The notes under the pieces: generated by a model | Seen by the model: the letters and a program-made list of their open reading frames with translations, nothing else | The model's database searches: none | Told to the model about the DNA's origin: nothing | Shown here: piece by piece, positions 35,562 through 43,445 of the stretch | Layout of the letters: each line of letters opens with the position of its first letter | Numbering within the stretch: the first letter of the stretch is position 1 | Made by a program: the position numbers and the translations under genes | Assembly: GCF_024054565.1 (NCBI RefSeq) | Contig: NZ_JAMXLR010000026.1 | Coordinates: 186,001-250,000 of the forward strand | Direction of reading: 5' to 3' | DNA length: 64,000 bases | Origin: Aeoliella straminimaris | Lineage (GTDB): Bacteria > Planctomycetota > Planctomycetia > Pirellulales > Lacipirellulaceae

Positions 35562-36560
35562 CTATTGGCATTCCATTATCGCGCCGCCGCTGGCAGGCTC
35601 GGGCTCTTTGCGCGTCACCAGGCGTATATCAACCAGGAATGCCACCACGCCTAACCAGATGAAGGCAAACGACACCAGGCCCGCTAGGGTTAGCGACTCG
35701 TTGTTCAGCGTCACGGCAATCAGCAACTGCCCCGTCGGCACGATGAACTGCATGAACGCCACGGTACTGAGCGGCAATCGCTTCGCCGCACTGGCAAACC
35801 AGATGAGCGGCGCGGCCGTCGCCACGCCCGATAGCACTAGTAGCAGACTCACCATCCAGTCGCGGCCGAAGGCCGGCGGCGGACCGGCAACCTCGCGGTA
35901 GCATAGGTACCCCGCCCCCAGGGGCAACATCCACAAACCCTCGACAAACAGCCCGGGGATCGCTGCGGCACGTATCTGCTTGCGGAACAAACCGTACAGC
36001 CCAAACGAAAATGCCACCAACAGCGAGATCCACGGCAGTTGCCCCAGTCGCCACGTCTCCCACGCAACGCCGATGGTGGCCAGCACGACCGCTAGCACCT
36101 GGACGCGCCGCAGTCTCTCGCCGAGGACTACTATCGCCAGTGCAACGCTGAGCAACGGATTAATGTAGTAACCTAAGCTCGCATGGCTGAGCCGGTCGGT
36201 GGCTGCGCCGTAAACGAACCCGGTCCAGTTGCCCAACATCAACAGTGCGGTCATCCCCAACAGCAACTTGGAACGCCGCGACGACAGCAACTGGCGGACG
36301 TCTCCCATGCGACTTAGAGCAGCAAGCAGCACCAGGCACGTAACAGTGGACCAGATGGCGCGATGGGTCATGAACTCCAGACTCCAGTCGGCCCTCGTCG
36401 CTCCCCCGGTGTCGAAGTGCCCCATCTGCTGCACGCGATGGTTGAGCGTGACCACTAAAATGGGGAACACCACGGCCCACCAGCCGAAGGCCAGCAGTGC
36501 ATAGATCAATCCCCCACGCGCGGTACTCGCGGAGCTGGAGTGATCGGCGGGACGCGACAT
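35562..36560 (-). CDS. rarD: EamA-family transporter RarD
   Basis: A 332-residue inner-membrane protein with 10 predicted helices in two EamA halves. Family marks are GLIYALLAFGWWAVVFPI, HRAIWS, NWTGFVYGAATDRLSHASLGYYINPLLSVALA and, in the second half, FASAAKRLPLSTVAFMQFI with PTGQLLIA. RarD proteins are permeases of unclear substrate, first named from chloramphenicol sensitivity. The ATG at 36560 is used, though no strong ribosome site is visible. It converges with the glucoamylase-family gene (24-base gap). Confidence 0.9.
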   Translation of the reverse strand: MSRPADHSSSASTARGGLIYALLAFGWWAVVFPILVVTLNHRVQQMGHFDTGGATRADWSLEFMTHRAIWSTVTCLVLLAALSRMGDVRQLLSSRRSKLLLGMTALLMLGNWTGFVYGAATDRLSHASLGYYINPLLSVALAIVVLGERLRRVQVLAVVLATIGVAWETWRLGQLPWISLLVAFSFGLYGLFRKQIRAAAIPGLFVEGLWMLPLGAGYLCYREVAGPPPAFGRDWMVSLLLVLSGVATAAPLIWFASAAKRLPLSTVAFMQFIVPTGQLLIAVTLNNESLTLAGLVSFAFIWLGVVAFLVDIRLVTRKEPEPASGGAIMECQ

Positions 36561-36877
36561 ATTTCGAAGTCGGGGGCGAGAGGGGACCGGACTTTGCGAG
36601 GGCCAATAGCAACGCTAGCAGGTTCGCAGACGGAAACGGGCGGGCCCCTAAGGATACGCGGCAACAGGGCCACCTGGATAGACACGCCTGTTAAACCTTG
36701 CGGGTTGGGCCGATTATTCCGAATTTCCAGGTGAATTGGGTCAGGATAGTTGTACCGCTTGCCGATTAGTCATTTCAGACGATGCCTCTGCACACGGTAT
36801 GGGCACTCCACACCAGGCAGGGCAGCATCGCTAGCTCGCAAAATCGCTTGTCGAATTTCTCAGATTGGTGCAGCGCC
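36561..36877. other. Divergent control region between rarD and the TPR gene
   Basis: No gene is supported. Two copies of GCCGATTA occur at 36709-36716 and 36761-36768. The first has TAAA at 36692-36695, but the 13-base gap is shorter than in a sigma-28 promoter. Nothing else was recognised. Confidence 0.4.
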
Positions 36878-39133
36878 ATGATCAAGTTGGTTCGTGAACT
36901 CCCTGTTCTTAGCCTGCGACTGGTTCGCACGACTGGCCTGGCGGCCGCACTCGCCGCCGGTGTCGCTGGTGCCCAGACCGACGGGGTGGTGTTCGTCGAA
37001 GACATAGAGCAACAAGCTCAACGGATGGCTCAGCAAACGGCAGCCGCCCGCTCGAGCCAATTCCAGGTTCCGGCTCCATCGCAGCAGTCGCGGTTTCCGC
37101 AACCCACGGTCAAGGGTTGGCCAAATGGCGGTCAGCAACTTCCGCTCAAGCAGCAGCTTCAGCAAAAGAAGCTGATGCAGCAGCAGGAAGAAAAGAGTGG
37201 TTGGTCGCTGAAGAAGACGCTGGGTGGCCTGTTCGGTGCCAACAAGCGAGAGCAATCGCCGCAAATCGTTCCGCCGCAAGCTCCTGCCGGTCGCACGGGT
37301 TCGATGGCCGCGATGCCGGCTAATGCCCCCAAGCAGAGTCTTCTTGGGGCGCGTCCTTCGCAACCCGGAGCTTCGTCGCAATCTAACCAGCGTTCGGCAC
37401 GCCCGACGCTGTTCGGTGGATCGGACAACGGTTCGTCCACTCCCGATATGCGAGGTCGCAGTCTGGCAGCGTCCAGCAAGCGAGGTTCCAACAAACCTGG
37501 TGGGCTGTTCTCGATGTTCGGCGGTGATGGACAACAGGGTGCCGAACAATCGGACGCCCCCTCCGCACCGATAGCATCCATGCCCATGGGCCAGCCCAAT
37601 ACCGGTCCTGCCCGCTCGCCCCGCATGCCTGGCGGCGATGAGATGGTGGCAATGGTAACCGACCGCGAAGAGCGAAAGGCTCCCCAGGTCAAGATGCCAC
37701 TGCCCACCAATCCAAGTGCAGCCATGAGTGCGTCGACCATCAGCGACGCCAATGAAGCTCCGCTGCCGATGCTTACTCACCGCTCTGCTCCGACGTCGAT
37801 GCCGGCTGCGAAACTGCCGGTCGTCACCACTCCATCGGTGAGCAGCGATACGCTGCAGGCCAGCAACCGAGAAGTACAGTCGACTGCCGTGCAGCAACCT
37901 ATGCCCCGGCCGATGAACTCCATCCAACAGGTCGCCGCCGAGCAGCCCGATCGCGGTCCCAAGGAAATCGTCAACCAACACGCCATGGCCAAAGCCGCGG
38001 CAATGGCGCGATCGATGCCGGCCGCCTCGAGCATGCCTGCGAAGTCCGCACCAAAACAGCCGGTAACTGTAGCTCAGAATATCCCTTATCCGACGGCCCA
38101 ACCGGCCAACCCGGTTGCACCGCCGGAAGCCGATTCGGCTCAGCCCTCGGCGAAAGCCATCGAGCTGTTGACCGCGGCTAACCAGCTATCCACCACCGCC
38201 AAGACGGAAGAAGAGCTGACGCAGGTGGTTCAACTCTGCCGCCACGTGCTGGCCATCGACAACAGCCAGGTTTGTATTGACTACAGCCACAATCTGGCGA
38301 GCTGGGCCTTGAATCGACGTGGCGAGGTTCGCACGGACGAAGGTCGCATCAAAGAAGCCCTACTCGACTTCGAGGACGCCCTGCGACTCGACCCCGAGCG
38401 GTACCGCGCCATCCACAATCGCGGAGTTCTGGCCGCCCAGGCGGGTCGCTTCGCCGATGCCTTCGACGACTTCAATCGCACGATCGAACTGAATCCCGAC
38501 TTCGCCAAAGCCTACTCGAACCGCGGTGCCCTGTGGATGCGGGCCGGTGAGCTGGAGAAATCGTCGGCCGACTATCGCCAGGCCATCGCGCTCGATCCCG
38601 ATCTGGCCGTGGCTCACAAGGGGCGTGGCCGGGTATGTCACATGTTGGGTCAATTCACTCTCGCCCTGCAGCACATGGACGCCGCGGCACACCTTTCGCC
38701 GGAAGATGCTCACATCGCCTGCAATCGGGGTGACCTGCTGATGGACATGGGCCGGTACCGCAGTGCCCGGGCCGACTACCAGCGTGCGATCGAACTCGAC
38801 AGTTCGCTGATTGCCGCTCATCGCAACCTGGCATGGCTGCAGGCCACCTGCCCCGACAGCGAATGTCGCGATGCCCGGCAAGCGATTGCTACCGCGCAGC
38901 ACGCTCTGCAATTGTGCAGCGAGCCAAGCGACTTGGAATACGACACGCTGGCCGCCGCCTATGCTGCAGCGGGCGACTTCGACGCGGCCCAGGCGGCCAT
39001 GGAGAAGTGCCTGGCCACGGCAAGTGAGAAAGACAAGCCGAACTACGAGTGGCGAAAACAACTGTACGCCAAGGGCCAACCGTACATCACGGAACCGGCC
39101 AGCGACGTTCAGCAGGCCAGCTACGCCGAATAA
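36878..39133 (+). CDS. Exported TPR protein with long disordered N-terminal region
   Basis: A 751-residue protein. Residues 1-30 are a signal peptide (ending AAGVAGAQT). Residues about 35-420 are low-complexity, rich in Gln, Pro, Ser, Met and Ala, and include a short GWSLKKTLGGLFG-like segment repeated once as GGLFSMFGG. Residues about 430-690 are tetratricopeptide repeats (about seven 34-residue units, e.g. AIHNRGVLAAQAGRFADAFDDF, AYSNRGALWMRAGELEKSSADY). TPRs are protein-binding scaffolds. The ATG at 36878 puts the signal peptide first. A terminator follows. Partner unknown. Confidence 0.88.
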   Translation: MIKLVRELPVLSLRLVRTTGLAAALAAGVAGAQTDGVVFVEDIEQQAQRMAQQTAAARSSQFQVPAPSQQSRFPQPTVKGWPNGGQQLPLKQQLQQKKLMQQQEEKSGWSLKKTLGGLFGANKREQSPQIVPPQAPAGRTGSMAAMPANAPKQSLLGARPSQPGASSQSNQRSARPTLFGGSDNGSSTPDMRGRSLAASSKRGSNKPGGLFSMFGGDGQQGAEQSDAPSAPIASMPMGQPNTGPARSPRMPGGDEMVAMVTDREERKAPQVKMPLPTNPSAAMSASTISDANEAPLPMLTHRSAPTSMPAAKLPVVTTPSVSSDTLQASNREVQSTAVQQPMPRPMNSIQQVAAEQPDRGPKEIVNQHAMAKAAAMARSMPAASSMPAKSAPKQPVTVAQNIPYPTAQPANPVAPPEADSAQPSAKAIELLTAANQLSTTAKTEEELTQVVQLCRHVLAIDNSQVCIDYSHNLASWALNRRGEVRTDEGRIKEALLDFEDALRLDPERYRAIHNRGVLAAQAGRFADAFDDFNRTIELNPDFAKAYSNRGALWMRAGELEKSSADYRQAIALDPDLAVAHKGRGRVCHMLGQFTLALQHMDAAAHLSPEDAHIACNRGDLLMDMGRYRSARADYQRAIELDSSLIAAHRNLAWLQATCPDSECRDARQAIATAQHALQLCSEPSDLEYDTLAAAYAAAGDFDAAQAAMEKCLATASEKDKPNYEWRKQLYAKGQPYITEPASDVQQASYAE

Positions 39134-39173
39134 CGGCGATAGCCAATCGACCAATGGGAGGGGGGGACGCAAG

Positions 39174-39202
39174 GGCTCAGCCGCTAACACGGCTGGGCTT
39201 TT
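39174..39202 (+). terminator. Terminator of the TPR gene
   Basis: A 10-bp stem (39174-39183 with 39190-39199, two G-T pairs), a 6-base loop and TTTT at 39199-39202, starting 41 bases after the stop codon. Confidence 0.8.
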
Positions 39203-39358
39203 CGCGTTTCTATCTCCAGTTTTTGCGCAATTGGCGAACCACATTTCTAGAGCGCCCTCCGCCGACTCAGTCCGCATGGTCGACTTCGTGTATACTCAAG
39301 CCGAAGTCGTCGCGTTGATTCGCAGAACTGCCATTTGGACTGAACTCAGGCGATACCC

Positions 39359-40915
39359 ATGAAATGCCCTCGATCGTTGCAGCTCTGTCTGCTCGCTTTC
39401 TGCTGCTACTTGCTTCCAGCTACTGAAGTTGCTCAGGCGGACGAGTCACGGCCGCCGAACATTGTGCTGTTCCTGGTCGACGACATGGGCGTGATGGACA
39501 CGTCGCTGCCGTTCTTGACCGACGAAGCGGGCAACGCCACCCGGCATCCACTGAACGAGTACTACCGCACGCCCAATATGGAGCGGCTCGCCGAGCGGGG
39601 CATGCGGCTCAATAACTTCTATGCGATGAGCGTCTGCTCGCCAACGCGGACCTCGATCATGACCGGCCAGAACGCCGCGCGGCATGGCACGACCAACTGG
39701 ATCAACCCTTCGTCGAATAACCGCGGCCCTTACGGCCCCGAAGATTGGAACTGGACCGGCCTCGGCGATCACGACGTTACGCTGCCAAGGCTGCTAACCA
39801 ACGCCGGCTATCGCACCATTCACGTCGGCAAGGGACACTTTGGACCGCGCGACTATCCGGGCGCCGATCCACTCAACCTGGGATTCGAGCGGAATGTCGC
39901 CGGGCACTCAGCCGGTCATCCGGCTAGTTACTTCGGCCTGAAGAACTTCGGCAACGGCCCCAAACCCAATCTGCACGCGGTGCCCGACCTGGAGGCCTAT
40001 CACGGGCAAGACATCTTCCTCACCGAGGCCCTCACCCGCGAGGCCAAGCGCGAAGTGTCGGAAGCCGTGTCCGCGGATAAGCCATTCTTCCTGTACATGG
40101 CCCACTACGCGGTGCATTCGCCGTTTCAGTCGGACGACCGCTTCGCCGAACACTACACAGGGTCGGGCAAGAAGAAATCGGCCCAGGCGTTTGCCACAAT
40201 GATCGAGGGCATGGACAAGTCGCTGGGCGACCTGCTCGACCACGTCGAGTCGCTCGGTGTGGCGGACAATACGCTGTTCGTCTTCCTGGGCGACAACGGT
40301 AGCGACGCCCCACTGGGCGGCGCCCATGCAATCGCCTGCGCTGCGCCGCTGCGTGGCAAGAAAGGTTCTCATTACGAAGGCGGTATGCGAGTCCCCTTCA
40401 TCGCCGCTTGGGCCCAGGCCGACCCCGAGAATCCAGCCCAGAAGAAGCTGCCCATCGCCGCCGGCGCGATGCGCGGCGCAGTGGCCTCGGTGTGCGACCT
40501 GATGCCCACGCTACTGGAGGTGGCCGATGCATCTGCTCCCAGCGATCACCCAATGGACGGTTACACGTTGACTCAATTGCTCACCGACCAGGCGGACCCC
40601 GAGCATCAAGACACGTTCCTGATGCACTACCCCCACTCGGTGCACCGCAGCGACTACTTCACCACCTACCGCCGCGGCAACTGGAAAGTGGTGTACCACT
40701 ACTACCCTGAAGACACGCCCGAGAAGCTGCGGTACGAGTTGTTCGATCTATCGACGGATCCGTCGGAGTCCAACAACCTAGCCGCGGCGGAACCGGAGAA
40801 GCTCACCGAGATGATGGGTGAGTTGATCGCCGAACTCGAGCGGCAGGGGGCCAAGTATCCAACGACGCGTGATCGAAGCGGGGAATTGCGGCCAGAGATG
40901 CCGGGAAGTGTCTGA
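39359..40915 (+). CDS. Exported arylsulfatase-family sulfatase
   Basis: A 518-residue type I sulfatase with a signal peptide (residues 1-28). It hydrolyses sulfate esters, typically of polysaccharides, outside the cytoplasm. The metal site starts with LVDDMG (D41, D42) and the formylglycine motif is C93-S-P-T-R, so it needs activation of Cys93 by a formylglycine-generating enzyme. Further conserved parts are HVGKGHFG, FLYMAHYAVHSPF and FLGDNGSD. The secreted FGE-fold protein at 20425 is unlikely to be that activator. It has no operon partners; an IS200-like element follows on the other strand. Confidence 0.94.
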   Translation: MKCPRSLQLCLLAFCCYLLPATEVAQADESRPPNIVLFLVDDMGVMDTSLPFLTDEAGNATRHPLNEYYRTPNMERLAERGMRLNNFYAMSVCSPTRTSIMTGQNAARHGTTNWINPSSNNRGPYGPEDWNWTGLGDHDVTLPRLLTNAGYRTIHVGKGHFGPRDYPGADPLNLGFERNVAGHSAGHPASYFGLKNFGNGPKPNLHAVPDLEAYHGQDIFLTEALTREAKREVSEAVSADKPFFLYMAHYAVHSPFQSDDRFAEHYTGSGKKKSAQAFATMIEGMDKSLGDLLDHVESLGVADNTLFVFLGDNGSDAPLGGAHAIACAAPLRGKKGSHYEGGMRVPFIAAWAQADPENPAQKKLPIAAGAMRGAVASVCDLMPTLLEVADASAPSDHPMDGYTLTQLLTDQADPEHQDTFLMHYPHSVHRSDYFTTYRRGNWKVVYHYYPEDTPEKLRYELFDLSTDPSESNNLAAAEPEKLTEMMGELIAELERQGAKYPTTRDRSGELRPEMPGSV

Positions 40916-40992
40916 CGAAGGTCAGCTTATTCGAGGCGGGGTAGAACGGGCATGCGAGTACCTCTTCGATTCATGTCAGGGCCGATTTTCTT

Positions 40993-41039
40993 CAGCCACG
41001 GAGTGGCGACCGCGCATAGCCCGGGACGCAAGTCCCGGG
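40993..41039. repeat. REP-like palindromic unit A (left)
   Basis: Two hairpins joined by a linker: GCCAC-GGA-GTGGC (40995-41007) and CCCGGGAC-GCAA-GTCCCGGG (41020-41039). The same plan, inverted, recurs at 41653-41699. Confidence 0.8.
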
Positions 41040-41060
41040 AATGTATTACAGAGTGATAGG

Positions 41061-41080
41061 TAGCCGCGGAGCGGCGACAG
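41061..41080. repeat. REP-like palindromic unit B (left)
   Basis: TAGCCGCGGAGCGGCGACAG with hairpin GCCGC-GGA-GCGGC (41063-41075), just downstream of the transposase stop. Inverted partner at 41611-41630. Confidence 0.75.
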
Positions 41081-41086
41081 CGGCCC

Positions 41087-41554
41087 TCAGCCGACGTGTT
41101 CTTGCTCGAATGCGTACTTCGGGTCGTACTCGATCTGGTGCCGCTCGAGCAATTCGATGAATTCCTCTTTGAAGCTCCGCTGGCGATGATGAGTTTGTTG
41201 ATTCCTGATGTATTGGCAGACTGATTCGCGTTGTGAGACGCTAACAGTGAAAGCGGCGTAGCCGATTTGCCACTGAAACTTCGCTACCCGATCGCTTCTT
41301 TCGTTTACCCACTTCGACGAGCTGGCTTTCAAAATTCGAATCGCATCGGAAACAGCAATTGTCGGAGGAATACCAACAAGAAGATGAAGATGGTCAGGCA
41401 TGCCGCCAATTTCGCGAAGGCAACCTTGCTCGGCGCGGATGATCCCTCCCAGGTACTGGTAGAGTTCTTCACAAAATTCTTCGTGTATCCAAGGCTTCCG
41501 ATACTTCGTGCTGAATACGACGTGGTAATCCAGACAAGTAAACGTGCTGGCCAT
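41087..41554 (-). CDS. IS200/IS605-family Y1 transposase
   Basis: A 155-residue HUH single-strand transposase. The metal-binding pair is H55-L-H57 in MPDHLHLLV and the likely nucleophile is Y115 in SVCQYIRNQQTHH. The start FTCLDYHVVFSTKYRK and the end RHQIEYDPKYAFE fit the IS200-like group. Length is complete for the family and no frameshift is visible, so it may be active. The ATG at 41554 has GGGAG about 10 bases upstream; a GTG lies 3 codons earlier. It is flanked by inverted palindromes that could be its recognition sites or REP elements mobilised by it. Confidence 0.93.
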   Translation of the reverse strand: MASTFTCLDYHVVFSTKYRKPWIHEEFCEELYQYLGGIIRAEQGCLREIGGMPDHLHLLVGIPPTIAVSDAIRILKASSSKWVNERSDRVAKFQWQIGYAAFTVSVSQRESVCQYIRNQQTHHRQRSFKEEFIELLERHQIEYDPKYAFEQEHVG

Positions 41555-41610
41555 TTTTGCCACTCCCCCATGTCGCTAAATAATTGTAGGCCAAGTGGAT
41601 GGCGGGTTCG

Positions 41611-41630
41611 CTGTCGCCACTCCGTGGCTA
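41611..41630. repeat. REP-like palindromic unit B' (right)
   Basis: Reverse complement of unit B with two changes; hairpin GCCAC-TCC-GTGGC at 41616-41628. Confidence 0.75.
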
Positions 41631-41652
41631 GCTGTTTTCTGCTAATGCGTCC

Positions 41653-41699
41653 CTGGGGCTCGCGCCCCAGGCTATGCGCGGTCGCCGCTCCGCGGCTGA
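41653..41699. repeat. REP-like palindromic unit A' (right)
   Basis: Inverted copy of unit A: CTGGGGC-TCGC-GCCCCAG (41653-41670) then GCCGC-TCC-GCGGC (41684-41696). Base changes relative to unit A are paired, so both stems are kept. Confidence 0.8.
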
Positions 41700-41752
41700 G
41701 GGGAATCAGCACTGGTGAGATGCTTCGACGCGTTCCACTGTCCTCGCAGACG

Positions 41753-42004
41753 CTAACGCAGCCCCGCCAGATACCTCACAAAATCCACCAGCCCCGCGAA
41801 CTTGTACTCACCGTCGATGTAGTGCTCGATCACATAGAACGCAAAGTAGTAAGCCCGGCAGAATGCCCATACGGCCAGTACCAAGAGCAATGCGACTCGC
41901 CAGTCGGGGGCGAGCAGTAGCAGCAGCACCGAGCTGACGATGCCAATCGCCAACAGCAGCGCGCCCTTCAAATACATCAGGCGAGGGGATTTGAGGTCAG
42001 ACAT
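41753..42004 (-). CDS. Small membrane protein, unknown
   Basis: An 83-residue product with two hydrophobic segments (about residues 10-32 and 36-58) and a short C-terminal tail with HYIDGEYKFAGLVDFVRYLAG. The ATG at 42004 is used; an in-frame GTG at 42016 is also possible. It lies just downstream of the CAAX-type protease gene on the same strand (78-base gap) and could be co-transcribed. No family recognised. Confidence 0.65.
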   Translation of the reverse strand: MSDLKSPRLMYLKGALLLAIGIVSSVLLLLLAPDWRVALLLVLAVWAFCRAYYFAFYVIEHYIDGEYKFAGLVDFVRYLAGLR

Positions 42005-42082
42005 CGGAGCAGTCACTATCCTGTCTTTTAACCTGTTAGCAGACTTCCCTGCCCCCCGCCCCCTGTATCCGCTCCCCTGCCC

Positions 42083-42985
42083 TTACCACAGTTCCCACCA
42101 CCCGGTGAGCACAACCACCACGCCCAATAGGAAGTTCGTCACCGCGTGGGCTGCGACGCAGTCCCAGAAGTTCTTGGTGCGGACCATCAACCAAGTGACC
42201 AGGCTGAACCACACCAGGGCGGCCAGTTTCTCGGGGTGGTACAGCACGGGAACCAGGATGCCGGTTGCCACGGCCAGGCGGTTCACCTCGCCGAACGGGA
42301 TTTCGGTCCAGTTATCGTGCATCACGTACCGCATGAGGAATGCCCGCAGGAAGGCTTCTTCGATCACCGGCACCAACAGCGCCAGGCCAAAGAACCGCAC
42401 GGCCAGGAAGGCGTAGCCCCAGCCATTGCGGCCCAGAGCCCCCAGCGGGTTGTACTCGGCCCGGGGGCCGAGCCCCAGCCAACTGATCACTTGATGGTCT
42501 TCGCCCAGCCAGTCGACCAAGTGTCCCTCGAGATTCAGCCAGCAACAGCCAATCCACAGCAGCACCCCCACGACCCCCACACCGATGGCCAATGGCGAGA
42601 CTTTCAGCGGCCACTGGAGGTAGACCGGCAGGAACCACAGGACCACCGCCAGCGTGACGACGATCTTCCCTGTGTAGATGATTGGGTAATACTTACGTGG
42701 GATATCCATCCCCAGTCGTCGGCTGGTGACGCTGAAGTCGGTGCCTTCGATGTCCGGGTCGTCGAGCAAGTCATCTTCGAGCGATGGCTCCTCGAACGGC
42801 AACTCGAACATCTCGGCGTCGCCACCGGCCGCATCGGCAGTGGGCGCCGCCAAGGGCTTTGGCTCCAGACTTTGCAGCAGCATGTAAATTGCTAGCGGTA
42901 GCACAAAAGCCAACAGGGCTCGGCGCTTGTTGGCGTTGGCCCCAGACTGGCTGGATGGGTTGTCAGGATTCGAAGTGTCGGACAT
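42083..42985 (-). CDS. CPBP/CAAX-type intramembrane protease, PEP-CTERM-associated type
   Basis: A 300-residue membrane protein with about 7 helices. The CPBP active-site motifs are EEAFLR (E209, E210, R214), H250 in LYHPEKLAAL, and H280/N284 in AAHAVTNFLLG. The pattern, including the ending with TNFLLGVVVVLTGWW, resembles the CAAX-protease-related family that accompanies PEP-CTERM/exosortase systems. An acidic loop (about residues 58-83) separates the first helix from the rest. Its probable role is processing of sorted surface proteins. No exosortase gene is in the window, but a PEP-CTERM protein is (20425-21387). Confidence 0.85.
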   Translation of the reverse strand: MSDTSNPDNPSSQSGANANKRRALLAFVLPLAIYMLLQSLEPKPLAAPTADAAGGDAEMFELPFEEPSLEDDLLDDPDIEGTDFSVTSRRLGMDIPRKYYPIIYTGKIVVTLAVVLWFLPVYLQWPLKVSPLAIGVGVVGVLLWIGCCWLNLEGHLVDWLGEDHQVISWLGLGPRAEYNPLGALGRNGWGYAFLAVRFFGLALLVPVIEEAFLRAFLMRYVMHDNWTEIPFGEVNRLAVATGILVPVLYHPEKLAALVWFSLVTWLMVRTKNFWDCVAAHAVTNFLLGVVVVLTGWWELW

Positions 42986-43445
42986 CGTGTGGTTTCCGTC
43001 AGGAGGAGTGGGGCGGTGACGAATTCGGCTAAAACGTTACCTTGAAACAGGTTGCGACGCCAGAATCAAAACCGAGCGGCAACTGACCAGGATACTCACT
43101 GGGCGGCTTACCGCGAACCGGCTTCACCCGATTTTAATGGGCGAATGTCGTAGTTGGGCTAGCAAGGGGCTATTTTTTGGCTAAGATACAGGCTTCGATT
43201 GCCAGCCCGCCGCTTAAGAAGTAAAGCCCCCTATCCGCTGTGACAGGGTACGCCCACCGATGGAAGCACCACCCGAGCGTGTTGGTGGCGTGAACCCATC
43301 GACGCGCGAGGTGTGTCAATTCGAGTCCACGAGTTTCGTAGCCAGGGATCGGCTCTTGCCTCGTCCCGCCTGTTTACCAAGCCGTATTCGCAGTCAGCGA
43401 GTCCGTCGCCGGCAAGCAACGTTCGCTCATAGGTTAGAGAGAAAA
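42986..43445. other. Divergent region and EF-G leader
   Basis: 460 bases without a supported gene between the CPBP protease and EF-G. TAAGAT at 43184-43189 could be a -10 box for EF-G, which would give a leader of about 250 bases. I saw no known riboswitch or tRNA in it. Confidence 0.45.

Larger units (their letters stand above)
40992..41699. mobile_element. IS200-like element bounded by nested inverted palindromes (REP-like)
   Basis: A single Y1 transposase gene is enclosed by two pairs of palindromic units in mirror order: A at 40993-41039 and B at 41061-41080 on one side, B' at 41611-41630 and A' at 41653-41699 on the other. A and A' match over nearly 48 bases as reverse complements, including the linker CGACCGCGCATAGCC. 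B and B' match over about 20 bases. The unit boundaries are my reading; no target duplication was identified. Confidence 0.65.

Noticed and set aside
36692..36716. Sigma-28-like promoter before the TPR gene (TAAA ... GCCGATTA)
   Set aside because: The gap is 13 rather than 15 bases, and the TPR gene has no clear link to motility; a second GCCGATTA 52 bases on has no partner.
43260..43445. N-terminal extension of EF-G by 62 codons
   Set aside because: The extra residues are not EF-G-like, and the ATG at 43446 starts the conserved sequence with a purine-rich ribosome site.
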